NCBI RefSeq assembly: GCF_000023025.1
Contig: NC_012997.1
Span: 4,833,125-4,897,124, forward strand
DNA: 64,000 bases
Source of the DNA: Teredinibacter turnerae T7901
GTDB lineage: Bacteria > Pseudomonadota > Gammaproteobacteria > Pseudomonadales > Cellvibrionaceae
Direction: 5' to 3'
Shown here piece by piece: positions 46,264-56,106 of this stretch (positions are counted from its first letter, which is position 1; the number at the start of each line of letters is the position of its first letter). Under the pieces are notes generated by a model. It was not told the DNA's origin, made no database searches, and saw only the letters and a list, made by a program, of their open reading frames with translations. The translations under genes were made by a program, and so were the position numbers.

Positions 46264-47520
46264 ATGAATTCGTGCGATCAACCAGGCTTGTTACCTCTCG
46301 AAGCCGCATTACAACGTATAAATGCTGTGGTTAATTGTGCGCAGAATTGTGAGTATGTGCCACTGCTGAACGCGCGCGGCCGTGTTCTGGCCGAAGATAT
46401 TATCGCATCACGCCCGATACCCGACTTCGACAACTCTGCAATGGATGGCTACGCATTCGCAAGCAATAGCGTTGGTCGCACCGACACATTCAGGGTTGCC
46501 GGCATCGCACTCGCCGGGCAGCCCTACCTGGGCGCGCTATCAGAAAATGAATGCATCCGCATTATGACCGGAGCCAAAATGCCCAGCGGCTGCGATTGTG
46601 TCGCGATGCAGGAAAACACCTTGCGCGATGGCGATGCGCTCACGCTGCTCAAAGTACCTGCTAAAGGCGAGAATGTGCGCCTTGCGGGTCACGATCTGCC
46701 ACAGGGCAGCCGCATACTCTTGCGTGGACGCAGACTAGGCCCCGTGGATATCGGCATGCTCGCCTCACTTGGCGAACTGCAGGTTCCGGTCTATACCAAG
46801 CCTCGCGTGGGCGTATTCTCCACCGGCGATGAACTAACGCCATTAGGTCAGCCCTTGGAGCCAGGCCGAATTTATGACAGCAACCGCTACCTGTTGCTAA
46901 GTGCCCTCGCGGAATACCCCATCGAAGTCATCGATTTTGGTTCTATACCAGATGACCGGCAGAAACTGGAACAGGTATTTCTCGAAGCAGCCAGCCAATG
47001 CCATGCGGTTATTTCCTCTGGTGGCGTATCTGTTGGCGATGCAGACTACACGCGTGAACTGCTAGTAACACTCGGTCAGGTGGATTTTTACAAATTGGCC
47101 ATCAAACCCGGTAAACCATTCGCATTCGGCACGCTCCACACTGCAGGCGACAGCACACCCTGTTATTTTTTCGGACTGCCGGGTAATCCGGTATCGGCAG
47201 CGGTCACCTTCGAGCAGCTGGCACTACCAGCACTGGAAAAATTGACCGGCGCGAACCCGCAGGCAAAACTCGTATTAAAATTGCGCGCCTGTAGCTCATT
47301 CAAAAAACGACCTGGACGAACAGATTTTCAGCGCGGGCGCATACTCGCCAATCAAAATGGCATTATCGGTGTAGAGTCGATAAATTCGCAGAGTTCAGGC
47401 GCTCTTTCTACTATGGTCGTCGCAAATGCCTACGTTCGGCTGGAACAGGAGCGCGGAAATGTTGAGGAGGGGGAATACGTTGATGTACTACCTTTCGATA
47501 CATCGCTACCACTGCTCTAA
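46264..47520 (+). CDS. moeA: MoeA, molybdopterin molybdotransferase
   Basis: 418 residues from the ATG at 46264 (AAGG upstream; a GTG at 46186 is too early). Signatures: VLAEDIIASRPIPDFDNSAMDGYAF, RIMTGAKMPSGCDCVAMQE, VGVFSTGDELTPLGQPLEPGRIYDSNRYLL, SSGGVSVGDADYTRELL and FGLPGNPVSAAVTFEQ. It inserts molybdenum into adenylylated molybdopterin. Its neighbours also concern anaerobic or low-oxygen metabolism. Confidence 0.95.
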   Translation: MNSCDQPGLLPLEAALQRINAVVNCAQNCEYVPLLNARGRVLAEDIIASRPIPDFDNSAMDGYAFASNSVGRTDTFRVAGIALAGQPYLGALSENECIRIMTGAKMPSGCDCVAMQENTLRDGDALTLLKVPAKGENVRLAGHDLPQGSRILLRGRRLGPVDIGMLASLGELQVPVYTKPRVGVFSTGDELTPLGQPLEPGRIYDSNRYLLLSALAEYPIEVIDFGSIPDDRQKLEQVFLEAASQCHAVISSGGVSVGDADYTRELLVTLGQVDFYKLAIKPGKPFAFGTLHTAGDSTPCYFFGLPGNPVSAAVTFEQLALPALEKLTGANPQAKLVLKLRACSSFKKRPGRTDFQRGRILANQNGIIGVESINSQSSGALSTMVVANAYVRLEQERGNVEEGEYVDVLPFDTSLPLL

Positions 47521-47560
47521 AAAAATATCGGTGGAAAACCAATTGCCTAGAACCTGACGA

Positions 47561-47944
47561 TTAATTTTCATATAGCTCGATGGGCAGCTGATCGGGATCA
47601 CTAAAAAAGGTATAACGTTTGCCGGTGTATTCGTCTACACGCACCTTTTCCACCTCGACACCCTGTGCATTCAAATAGGCAACCGCATCATCAATAGATT
47701 GCACGGCAAACGCGAGATGACGTAGCCCGCGAGCCTCTGGGTAACTGGGGCGCTCAGGGCTTTGCGGAAAGGAAAAAAGTTCCACCTGTCCACCGCCTGG
47801 AATCTGTAGATCCAATTTATAGGAGTCTCTGGCTGCACGGTAGTTTTCCGCTAACACCTGCAGACCCAAGACTTCCGTATAAAATTTCTTTGACCGCGCG
47901 TAGTCGGAGCAAATAACCGCTACGTGATGGAAACCGCTAATCAT
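47561..47944 (-). CDS. VOC-family metalloprotein (YaeR/GloA2-like)
   Basis: 127 residues, a single glyoxalase-fold unit: FHHVAVICSDYARSKKFYTEVLGLQV, ENYRAARDSYKLDL, VELFSFPQSPERPSYPEARGLRHLAF and YTFFSDPDQLPIELYEN. The sequence is very close in pattern to E. coli YaeR. The His/Glu metal ligands are present (HH, VELF, RHL, IELYE). Substrate unproven; aldehyde detoxification is often assumed. Confidence 0.88.
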   Translation of the reverse strand: MISGFHHVAVICSDYARSKKFYTEVLGLQVLAENYRAARDSYKLDLQIPGGGQVELFSFPQSPERPSYPEARGLRHLAFAVQSIDDAVAYLNAQGVEVEKVRVDEYTGKRYTFFSDPDQLPIELYEN

Positions 47945-47977
47945 ACTTACTTTCCTTTACCAGACCTTAGCCAGGCC

Positions 47978-49024
47978 CTAGCCGCGTTGCGCTTGCCGCT
48001 CTAGAATTTTCACAATTCGGCGGTACACCACGCCGAGTGTGAGCGTGGAATTTCCGCCGCTGGTATTTACAAATTCGACCACGACCGCATCCAGTGCCGG
48101 ATGATAACGCGCGATACTCTGAAACCCAGGCACCAGGCCGGTGTGTCCGAACTGATAGAGATCACCGTAGAGAGCTTGCGCGCGATTGGACAGCAGCGAG
48201 CCATCATTCAGCGCCCGCACAAAAACAGCGACGTCTTTTGCTGTGGCAACCATAGATCCACCCGGATTAACGAAATCATTGCGCTTGATGTCTTTATCGT
48301 AACCCACATGATAACCGCTCATCACTCGGTTGATCTCGGCATCCGCCAAAACATGATAGGTATCTTTAAGCCCCAACGGGTTGAGAAAACGCTGCTGGAT
48401 ATACTGATGATGGCTATACCCCAACGTACGATCCATAATTTCGCCGAGCAAAATATAGTTGGTATTTGAATACCGGGTTTCAGTGCCCGGCGGGAATACC
48501 AAGGGCATACCCAAAATCATCGCCAGGGTATCGGCATTGCTTTTTGGCGGGTTGTCCCAGGGGTAATTTTCCAGGTCAGTAAAATTGTATATACCACTGC
48601 GATGTTGGATCAACATCGCCAGGGTTATTCTTTCGGATTGCGGAATTTTATCGCTATAAGCTGGCAATAATGATTTCAAACTCGCATCCAACGCCAATTG
48701 CCCATCGGCCACCAGCTGTACTGTCGCCGCCGCAATATATAGCTTGCTGATACTTGCAATCTTAAACAACGCATCCGGCTTCGCAGGTATTTTTTTATCT
48801 CGATCAAACCAGCCAGCGGCATAGGTATGCCCTACGCCACGTGGGTCATCCCAATAAACAATCACGCCATCCAAGCCGTAATGGGTTGCCGCGTCAACCT
48901 GCGCCTCAACACTTTTAGGTAACGGGGTGAGCCAGGCACGAGCAGAATCCAATGGCGCAAACAGGCTGATACTGGTTACCACCGCAACCGCCGCCAGCAC
49001 TCGTAAAATAGTAACCAATCGCAA
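47978..49024 (-). CDS. Serine beta-lactamase-like hydrolase (class C/DD-peptidase fold)
   Basis: 348 residues from a TTG start with AGGGAG 7 nt upstream. Signal anchor (VTILRVLAAVAVVTSISLFAPLDSARA). Active-site motifs of the beta-lactamase/esterase superfamily: SISK (FKIASISKLYIAAA), YSN (TRYSNTNYILLGEIM) and HTG (FGHTGLVPGF). Periplasmic. Members are DD-peptidases, esterases or lactamases; the specificity cannot be told. It lies 20 bp after the next upstream gene, probably one transcript. Confidence 0.85.
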   Translation of the reverse strand: MRLVTILRVLAAVAVVTSISLFAPLDSARAWLTPLPKSVEAQVDAATHYGLDGVIVYWDDPRGVGHTYAAGWFDRDKKIPAKPDALFKIASISKLYIAAATVQLVADGQLALDASLKSLLPAYSDKIPQSERITLAMLIQHRSGIYNFTDLENYPWDNPPKSNADTLAMILGMPLVFPPGTETRYSNTNYILLGEIMDRTLGYSHHQYIQQRFLNPLGLKDTYHVLADAEINRVMSGYHVGYDKDIKRNDFVNPGGSMVATAKDVAVFVRALNDGSLLSNRAQALYGDLYQFGHTGLVPGFQSIARYHPALDAVVVEFVNTSGGNSTLTLGVVYRRIVKILERQAQRG

Positions 49025-49044
49025 TTATTTTCTCCCTCGCTTTG

Positions 49045-51054
49045 TTAGGAATGAATAAGTTCCTTCGCTTTTTGACGGGTTTCTTCTGCGGTGGCTGCCA
49101 TCAGCAATACAGTCTCGTCGAACAAAACCTGCCCTCTTCGCAACTTGTGGCGCCGTAGCGATGGCTTACCGCCATAAATAGTTGAGTAATGCAGACATTT
49201 TCCTCGGGTATTTCGTCCAATTGGATCGTGTATATAAAACCCATTTTGATTTGTCGAGAGACGAATAATCCCAAACTTGTTGTCTATATTTAACCAGGTA
49301 GAATCGATTTTGTATTGATTATTCCCAATTCTAAAATACCGGCAAAGCTTTCGATACGCCTTGTAGAGTTTGCCTTTAAAAAGGCCCGCGAAGGGGAAGT
49401 CTCGCTTCAGATCAAACGCCAGTATTTGCTTACCACTTTCGTGGTAAATCGTTCGCGTGAAGCCGTTAAACCAGTCATTCACCAGCGTCAGTGCAATCGC
49501 ACCCGACTCGCTCGCCATGAAATCGCTTTTGATTTTCAGTCGGGAATGTATGCGAACGCTCGCCGTCTGCAACGCCACATCCAGGTGGTGGTCGTAGAAA
49601 TTTTGTTTTTCGTTGCGCGTTGCGGTAACACCATTAATGTACACCGAGCCGTCCGCATCTACGACCTTGGATGAGCGAATACCAATGCTGAAATTTTCCG
49701 GCACAGGCCGTACATACCCAACGAGATTATTCGCCGACCACTCCGCCATATCGTCGCACCCCCTGGGGACAAACAGTGCGATAGGGTCGTAGCCTGCAAG
49801 AGTTCTCCAGGAAAACGAGCTGAAAAAATTTGCGTTAGCAATAAAATTCGTACTGGATTCCGGACTGGAATGAAGGCGAGCGGTAGAGCGCCTAAACTCG
49901 TCTGTAGTGGGAGCCTGTTTGGTCGTCGCCAGTGATTTATGTAACAGGTAAGCTAAAGCAAAGGTCGCGTAGCAATCGCTCTCGTATTTTGGTGGCTGAC
50001 CGCGAAAAATATCGTGCGTAACACGCTTGCCAAAAAAACTGCCATCGGCATTATCGGCATGCTCGTCGGCCAGCGTACGAACTCGGTGCTGCTCGATGTA
50101 GCGCGCATCGGCGTCTGCAAACTGAGACTGCAACATCACCAGAGCAGGAACAATAAAATACAACCCGTAGGTATAGCGCGCCCAGTCCTTACCACCCACA
50201 TAGGCAAATCGGCTATCCAAAAAAGTCGATTTACTGAGCTGCCAAAAATCATTCACATGATGAAACAATGCCGCTGGCGGCTTTTGTCCCGCGCTGGTGT
50301 AGCTGTAAAAGGACCAAGTGACGGATAACAGCGGGCTTGCGATATAGCAAAAGTGGCTGGCGCCGTGATTTTCTACGGTGAAATCGGAGTGCAGGTTACA
50401 GGTGTACACATTGTCTTTAACGACCAAACCGTCCACCAGCGATTCATCGCGAGTATCGTGAGCAACAGATAATGTATTGAAATTAAACTCGATCGCTTTA
50501 GCTCGCCATTGCGCAGCATTGGGGTGCTCAGGCAAATGACTGCATGCGGCTGCGAGAATTTCTGCATCCCATGCATTTTCTTCGGCTTTGGTATCTAAGA
50601 AGGTACCGCTCGGCACCAGACGCTCCAAGTGCCTGTCGGCTTCAAACACCAGAACCTTATTAACCCCCTCTCGCGCCTCGTCGGTAAGCCGAGTCCAGAT
50701 TAACTTTGCCCCCTGCACAAGTTTGTTAGCCCACCAGGCGGATTGCCAATGTGCTCCCCACTGCTTGCCGTCGACGCAATGTCCGGTACCGGTGAGGTGG
50801 CCCTGAATTAAATACGCAATGCCCTGTGCGGCTTTCTCGAACATATCGTTATTGCCGAGTTCACTGGCCAAAAACGCTGCAGTAAAGACAAAATTCGCAT
50901 TGGTGCGGATACCGTTTTCACCACTACTGCCATCGGCGAAGTAGTGATGATCCACTCCAGTAAGTTTCGCCTTGCGCCAACCCCGATTCGCATAAAGGGG
51001 AAATTCCGCAATAATCTGAAGATAATCGTTTTCTACTGGAAAGTTCACTTCCAT
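49045..51054 (-). CDS. Large protein with toroid-like N-terminal half, possibly glycan-active, unknown specificity
   Basis: 669 residues from the ATG at 51054 (a TTG at 51147 adds 31 unlikely residues). No signal peptide. The first ~400 residues are helix-rich with repeated Trp/Tyr/His (NRGWRKAKLTGVDHHYFADGSSGENGIRTNANFVFTAAFLA; WGAHWQSAWWANKLVQGA; TVENHGASHFCYIASPLL; QPPKYESDCYATFALAYLLH), like the alpha/alpha toroid of heparinase II/III and other uronan lyases. The remainder is strand-rich (DVALQTASVRIHSRLKIKSDF; RGKCLHYSTIYGGKPSLRRHKLRRGQVLFDE), as in those two-part enzymes. I cannot name the family or substrate. Possibly an operon with the serine hydrolase. Confidence 0.65.
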   Translation of the reverse strand: MEVNFPVENDYLQIIAEFPLYANRGWRKAKLTGVDHHYFADGSSGENGIRTNANFVFTAAFLASELGNNDMFEKAAQGIAYLIQGHLTGTGHCVDGKQWGAHWQSAWWANKLVQGAKLIWTRLTDEAREGVNKVLVFEADRHLERLVPSGTFLDTKAEENAWDAEILAAACSHLPEHPNAAQWRAKAIEFNFNTLSVAHDTRDESLVDGLVVKDNVYTCNLHSDFTVENHGASHFCYIASPLLSVTWSFYSYTSAGQKPPAALFHHVNDFWQLSKSTFLDSRFAYVGGKDWARYTYGLYFIVPALVMLQSQFADADARYIEQHRVRTLADEHADNADGSFFGKRVTHDIFRGQPPKYESDCYATFALAYLLHKSLATTKQAPTTDEFRRSTARLHSSPESSTNFIANANFFSSFSWRTLAGYDPIALFVPRGCDDMAEWSANNLVGYVRPVPENFSIGIRSSKVVDADGSVYINGVTATRNEKQNFYDHHLDVALQTASVRIHSRLKIKSDFMASESGAIALTLVNDWFNGFTRTIYHESGKQILAFDLKRDFPFAGLFKGKLYKAYRKLCRYFRIGNNQYKIDSTWLNIDNKFGIIRLSTNQNGFYIHDPIGRNTRGKCLHYSTIYGGKPSLRRHKLRRGQVLFDETVLLMAATAEETRQKAKELIHS

Positions 51055-51280
51055 TGTTTTAATACTCACACGTTTTACGTTTGCCCTAAACCTACATAGC
51101 TCTGCCCTATATTTCAACCAAAGCGTTACGCAGCAGATTGACCCCAATGTCGCGCAGGTATTGTTATTCGTTTAACGGTTGTCATGCAAGGGCTCCCGTT
51201 GACACGCCCTTTACCTTTGGCTGCTTTTTGGGGAAGAGGGGGATCGAGAGCGGTCGCTGGCGGAAAACATACAGCAGCAC

Positions 51281-51309
51281 AAAAAAAACGCGCCGACAGG
51301 CGGCGCGTT
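51281..51309 (-). terminator. Rho-independent terminator of the second RND operon
   Basis: On the minus strand AACGCGCCG (51309-51301), a 5-nt loop and CGGCGCGTT (51295-51287) are followed by eight T (51288-51281). It lies about 30 bp after the pump stop codon. Confidence 0.9.
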
Positions 51310-51338
51310 TCTGACTGGTTAAACTGGCAAATTAGCCG

Positions 51339-54300
51339 TTATACGGTAATCGGGTCCATTGGCTCCTCAGGCTCTTCCGGGACTTCTTCCAACTCGCCAT
51401 GGAGGTTTTTCGCCAGCAGCACATAAATAGAAGGGATAACAAACAAGGTAAAGATCGTACCGATTGCCATACCACCTACCAATACCAGGCCAATGGAATT
51501 TCGCGCTTCGGCGCCTGCACCGGTGACGAGCGTTAACGGAAAGTGACCAGCCACAGTTGCAACAGTTGTCATCAGAATTGGGCGCAAACGTGTGGACGCG
51601 GCTTCTCGAACAGCGGCCATTTTAGTCAGACCCAGCTCCTGCATTTTGTTGGCAAATTCCACCAGTAGAATCCCGTTCTTAGCCACTAGCCCAATCAAAG
51701 TTACCAAACCTACTTGCGAGTAGATATTCAGTGTTGTGGTGAAGCCGTCGGTCCAGAACCCCATTCCCGGCACAGGAAACTTGAGGAAGGTAAAAATGGA
51801 CGCACCGAACATCGCCAATGGTACCGACCCCGCCAGAATCACAAACGGATCGCGGAAGCTGTTGAACTGCGCCGCCAACACTAAAAAGATCAGCAGTAAA
51901 GCCATAGTGAACGCGGGTACAAACTTATTGCCTTCGCGACGCAACTGCCGTGATTCACCGGTGTAATCGACCATATAGTCGCTAGGCAGGATTTTCGCAG
52001 CTTCGGTTTCCAGAAAATTCAGCGCGGCATCCAGTGACTGGGTCGATACGCCGCTCAGTTTCACCGCATTTAACTGCTGGAACCGATTTAGGGAGCGGGG
52101 CACTGTTTTTTCTTCAATACGTGCAACCGTACTTAGCGGAATCAACTTTCCTTCAGGACCGGTAATAAATATATCCTGTAGCTGCGCCGGGTTTAGTCGT
52201 TCCGAACGCTTCACCTGGGGAATCACACGGTAGCTGCGCCCGCCGATATTAAACCGGTTAACATAACCACCACCGAGCATCACACCAACATCGGCACCCA
52301 CCTGCTGCAAGCTCAAACCGAGATCGGCCACTTTATCGCGGTCGATCACCAGTTCCGCTTCGGGCACATCGACTTTAGTATCGATTTGCGGCGGGAACAT
52401 AAACATGCCGCTGGTTGCGGCGGCCTGCTGCAACTGCTCAGCGTACTTGAGAATGTCCTCTGTTTCACCCGTAGCCGCGATCACAAACTCCACCGGGAAC
52501 GAACCACCACCAGGCAACGCGGGCGGCGCAATCGCGAAGTTGTTAATACCACCAATCTGTGAAATATCGGCAGTAATTTCCGGGAGTAGCTGGAATACGG
52601 ATCGATCGCGCTCTGCCCAGGGCTTGAGCAGCAAGCCGCCCATACCACCATCGGGAAAGGTGATCTGGAACGTGAATTCGCCCTCAGGCACAGACAACAG
52701 CTTTTCATTGAGTGCGTTCGCATAGATCTTGGACTGATCGATGGTTGACGAGGACGCGCCCTCGGACATGATAAACACAATGCCCTGATCTTCCGTTGGT
52801 GCCAGCTCTTTCGGCGAACTCATGAACATCGCCAAAGCACCCGCGCTCAATAAGAACCAAAGCACGTAAATTGCTCCGCGCGCGCGCAGGCTCACATCCA
52901 GAATTCGCAGGTAACGCGCTCGTATCGCATTAAAAGCACTTGCTGAGCGCTTGGCAAAACCCTCGTCTTCTATTCCCTCTTTCAACAGCTTTGACGACAT
53001 CATGGGTGAAAGGGTCAATGCGACAATACCGGAAATGGTGACCGCGCCCGCGAGCGTAAATGCGAACTCGCGGAACAGCGACCCGGTTAAGCCACCCTGC
53101 AAACCAATCGGCAAATAAACTGCAATTAACGTAATGGTCATCGCGATTACCGGACCGACGAGTTCGCGCGCGCCCAACATTGCCGCTTTCATCGGGCTCT
53201 GGCCTTCGCTGATATGCCGCTCGACGTTCTCAACGATAACGATGGCATCGTCCACAACCAGACCAACTGAAAGTACAATCGCCAACAGGGTCAGCAAATT
53301 CAAGCTGAAACCAAACAATTGCATTAAAAAGATCGCACCAATGAGCGATACCGGAATCGCCATCACCGGAATCACAACTGAGCGCACAGACCCAAGGAAT
53401 AAAAAGATAATGGCGATAACAATTAGCAGCGTTTCACTCAGTGTTTTAATCACTTCGTGGATCGACGATTCGATGTATTCGGTCGCATCGTAACCGATAA
53501 CCGCATCCATACCTTTGGGCATACCGTCACGCAGGCTGTCCAACTCTTTGCGCACCAGCTTCATAACATCGAGCGTGTTCGCGTTCGGCATGGGCCAGAT
53601 ACCCATAAAAGTCGTGGTCATGCCGGAATAACGCACTTCTTCGTTGTAACTTTCTGAACCCAGTTCGACATCGGCAACATCACTTAAACGCACCAGAGCG
53701 CCATTTTCTGAGCGCAGTACGAGATCGCGAAACTCCTCGACGGTATTTAAGTCGGTATTCGCAGAAAGGTTAACCTGGATAAAACTACCCTTGGTATTCC
53801 CCAACGCCGCGAGATAGTTATTGGAAGTTAGCGCCTGCCGAATTTGCACCGGCGTGATGCCGTATGCCGCCATTCGATCCGGCTTTAACCAGATTCGCAT
53901 CGCAAAGGTGCGGCCACCCAATACATCTGCGCGCTGCACACCTTCCAGCGCCGCCAGCCGCGGCTGTACCACACGGGTCAGGTAATCCGTAATCTGGTTC
54001 GGCTCTAGAATTTCCGAGCTGAAACTCAAATAGGCTGACGCGAATTGACTGTCCGCAGACTGCACATTGATAATCGGCACCTCAGCTTCTGGTGGCAGAT
54101 CGCCGCGCACCTGATTAACTTTCGAGGTGATTTCCGATAACGCCTTAATCGGGTCGTAATTCAACTCCAACTGCACATTAATGGTCGACATGCCCTGAGT
54201 GGAGGAAGAATTGATATAGTCGATGCCATCGGCACCGGATATGGCCCGCTCCAGAGGCGTCGTAATAAAGCCGCGAACCAGTTGAGCGTTAGCCCCAATG

Positions 54301-54458
54301 TATGCGGTATTCACGGTGATAACCGCGTTGTCGTTGCGTGGGTACTGACGAACCGTCAACGACGAGATAGCCTGTATCCCGGCGATAATGATTACCAGGT
54401 TAACTACCAGCGCAAGAACCGGCCGACGAACAAATATATCGGTAAATACTGTTTTCAT
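51339..54458 (-). CDS. RND multidrug efflux transporter, inner-membrane subunit
   Basis: 1039 residues of the AcrB/MexI-like HAE1 type: MKTVFTDIFVRRPVLALVVNLVIIIAGI, the R-Q-Y-P helix end, periplasmic loop to ~335, LLAIVLSVGLVVDDAIVIVENVERH with the proton-relay Asp pair, LPIGLQGGLTGSLFREFAFTLAGAV, and the second-half LVTLIGLVAKNGILLVEFAN. The C-terminus is acidic (EELEEVPEEPEEPMDPITV-like). It follows the adaptor gene by 18 bp; no outer-membrane channel is encoded nearby. Confidence 0.95.
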   Translation of the reverse strand: MKTVFTDIFVRRPVLALVVNLVIIIAGIQAISSLTVRQYPRNDNAVITVNTAYIGANAQLVRGFITTPLERAISGADGIDYINSSSTQGMSTINVQLELNYDPIKALSEITSKVNQVRGDLPPEAEVPIINVQSADSQFASAYLSFSSEILEPNQITDYLTRVVQPRLAALEGVQRADVLGGRTFAMRIWLKPDRMAAYGITPVQIRQALTSNNYLAALGNTKGSFIQVNLSANTDLNTVEEFRDLVLRSENGALVRLSDVADVELGSESYNEEVRYSGMTTTFMGIWPMPNANTLDVMKLVRKELDSLRDGMPKGMDAVIGYDATEYIESSIHEVIKTLSETLLIVIAIIFLFLGSVRSVVIPVMAIPVSLIGAIFLMQLFGFSLNLLTLLAIVLSVGLVVDDAIVIVENVERHISEGQSPMKAAMLGARELVGPVIAMTITLIAVYLPIGLQGGLTGSLFREFAFTLAGAVTISGIVALTLSPMMSSKLLKEGIEDEGFAKRSASAFNAIRARYLRILDVSLRARGAIYVLWFLLSAGALAMFMSSPKELAPTEDQGIVFIMSEGASSSTIDQSKIYANALNEKLLSVPEGEFTFQITFPDGGMGGLLLKPWAERDRSVFQLLPEITADISQIGGINNFAIAPPALPGGGSFPVEFVIAATGETEDILKYAEQLQQAAATSGMFMFPPQIDTKVDVPEAELVIDRDKVADLGLSLQQVGADVGVMLGGGYVNRFNIGGRSYRVIPQVKRSERLNPAQLQDIFITGPEGKLIPLSTVARIEEKTVPRSLNRFQQLNAVKLSGVSTQSLDAALNFLETEAAKILPSDYMVDYTGESRQLRREGNKFVPAFTMALLLIFLVLAAQFNSFRDPFVILAGSVPLAMFGASIFTFLKFPVPGMGFWTDGFTTTLNIYSQVGLVTLIGLVAKNGILLVEFANKMQELGLTKMAAVREAASTRLRPILMTTVATVAGHFPLTLVTGAGAEARNSIGLVLVGGMAIGTIFTLFVIPSIYVLLAKNLHGELEEVPEEPEEPMDPITV

Positions 54459-54476
54459 GTTTCGGTTTCCGCCCTG

Positions 54477-55607
54477 TTAGGAATCTGCCGGCTGTGGGTT
54501 CTCTTTAAATTCAGGCTGTGCTTCATTATTGATAACCACAGGCGCACCATTGCGTACTTTAAACACGCCAGTGCTCACAACCGTATCTCCTTCGCTCACA
54601 CCGGCTTCAATCGCAACAAAATCGCCGAGACGCTGGCCCAGGCGCACAAATTGCTGGCGCGCCACCTGTTTGGTTTCGCCACTCTCTTCATCTTTTTCTT
54701 GCGCAACGACAAACACTGAGTCGCCATAGGTTGCGTAGCTGATAGCAGTTGCTGGTACTGCAAGGACTTTATTGGCCTCGGGCAATACCACATCCAACTT
54801 GGCGTACATCCCGGGTAACAAGCTGAGATCTTTATTATCGAGACTTGCCTGCACGCGCACACTGCGGGTGACCGGGTCGATTTCCGGGTTAATGGTAGTA
54901 AGCTCACCGTGAAAAACTTTGTTGGCGACAGCGTCCGTTGTAAGGCGGACTTTCAAACCCAAGGATATTTTGGGGAGATCGCGCTGCGGCAGAGAAAAGT
55001 TCACATAGATGGGGTCCACCGCCTGCAGTGAGACGATAGCGTCACCCGTACCCAGGTCGCGACCAACATTAATTAAGCGAATGCCCAAGCGACCGGCAAA
55101 AGGTGCCTTCACGGTTTTTTTATCGATCATGCTGCGAATGTTATCAGCCTGGGCAACCGCTTCTTTGTAGCGGGCGTCGGCTGCGTCGAACTCGGATTTC
55201 GAAGAGACTTTTTTGTTGTAGAGCGCATCCACGCGATCAAGGTTAGACTTTGCTAATGCAACACTCGCCTCCGCCGCTCGCAGCTGCGCTTTTTCTGAGG
55301 TGATGTCCTGCCGAACCAGCACATCACCCGCGCGCACTTCCGCGCCGGCTTTAAATAAAATCTCGGTCACTCGCCCGGGAAGGTCAGCAGTAACAACCAC
55401 ACCCTGCACCGCCTCAAGGGTCCCCACAGTTTTGAGACTCTGTTCCCATTCCTGAGACACCACCTCGGTGGCGGAGATAATGGTCGGAGGCATTTGGTTA
55501 GACTCCCCCATTTTTATCAGCGCCATAATTTGTGAACCTTTTACGGCAACAATTGCCAGAGCAACAAGCAACACACCAACGCTAATGGCTATTACAAACT
55601 TTTTCAT
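54477..55607 (-). CDS. RND efflux periplasmic adaptor (MexH-like)
   Basis: 376 residues from the ATG at 55607, with GGAAGG 6 nt upstream (the longer frame starts without a site). N-terminal membrane anchor KFVIAISVGVLLVALAIVAV, lipoyl half VGTLEAVQGVVVTADLPGRVTEILF, coiled-coil hairpin with QLRAAEASVALAKSNLDRVDALYNKK, second half KKTVKAPFAGRLGIRLINVGRDLGTGDAI, then barrel domains. Operon with the pump. Confidence 0.93.
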   Translation of the reverse strand: MKKFVIAISVGVLLVALAIVAVKGSQIMALIKMGESNQMPPTIISATEVVSQEWEQSLKTVGTLEAVQGVVVTADLPGRVTEILFKAGAEVRAGDVLVRQDITSEKAQLRAAEASVALAKSNLDRVDALYNKKVSSKSEFDAADARYKEAVAQADNIRSMIDKKTVKAPFAGRLGIRLINVGRDLGTGDAIVSLQAVDPIYVNFSLPQRDLPKISLGLKVRLTTDAVANKVFHGELTTINPEIDPVTRSVRVQASLDNKDLSLLPGMYAKLDVVLPEANKVLAVPATAISYATYGDSVFVVAQEKDEESGETKQVARQQFVRLGQRLGDFVAIEAGVSEGDTVVSTGVFKVRNGAPVVINNEAQPEFKENPQPADS

Positions 55608-56106
55608 GAAACCTTCCCGTGAACAATATAAAACCGGCCCCAACGCCAGGTGATGCGAAGTATAAATAACCGATTGATGGATTCTGGTGAAATCAAGGAG
55701 AGAATTTGGAAACGCCATAACTCCTTGGCGCCTGCTGCACACCCGAGGAATTTGCGTGCCCGAAAACAGGGCTTACAGATGGGCTGCAGCAACACCCTGT
55801 CGAATCTTGCATCCTATATCGTGCCAACATAGCAACAGATAAGTCGAACTACAAGTAAGCGCTGACACCTTCATCGATCTGCACACTGCAGGAGGGGAAA
55901 ATAGGTTGTCGGCGAGAACTGCCGACAACCAGGATTGACGCCACTGCGCTGGCGCGCTCAACACTGAACTGCCGGGCCAGATTCACCCGGGCATTTCCGT
56001 ACAAGCGCGATTAGCATAAGAGAATCGGAGCGCAAATACACTGCGGTATATTGTCGCACCTGACGGCGTGAAAATGCTCCAAGCCTCACCTGGAAGTCGC
56101 ACGCGG
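55608..56106. other. Gap between the adaptor gene and the GH5 gene
   Basis: About 500 bp with no credible gene. It should hold the adaptor promoter on the minus strand. The one clear structure is the hairpin at 55904-55930. Confidence 0.6.
55904..55930 (-). terminator. Strong hairpin downstream of the GH5 gene
   Basis: GGTTGTCGGC and GCCGACAACC form a perfect 10 bp stem with a 7-nt loop. On the minus strand TATTTTCCCC follows, a poor T-run. It lies 176 bp after the GH5 stop codon and may end that transcript. Confidence 0.55.

Noticed and set aside
49045-51147. Naming the large toroid-like protein an alginate or heparin lyase
   Set aside because: No diagnostic catalytic motif could be identified by eye, so only the architecture is described.
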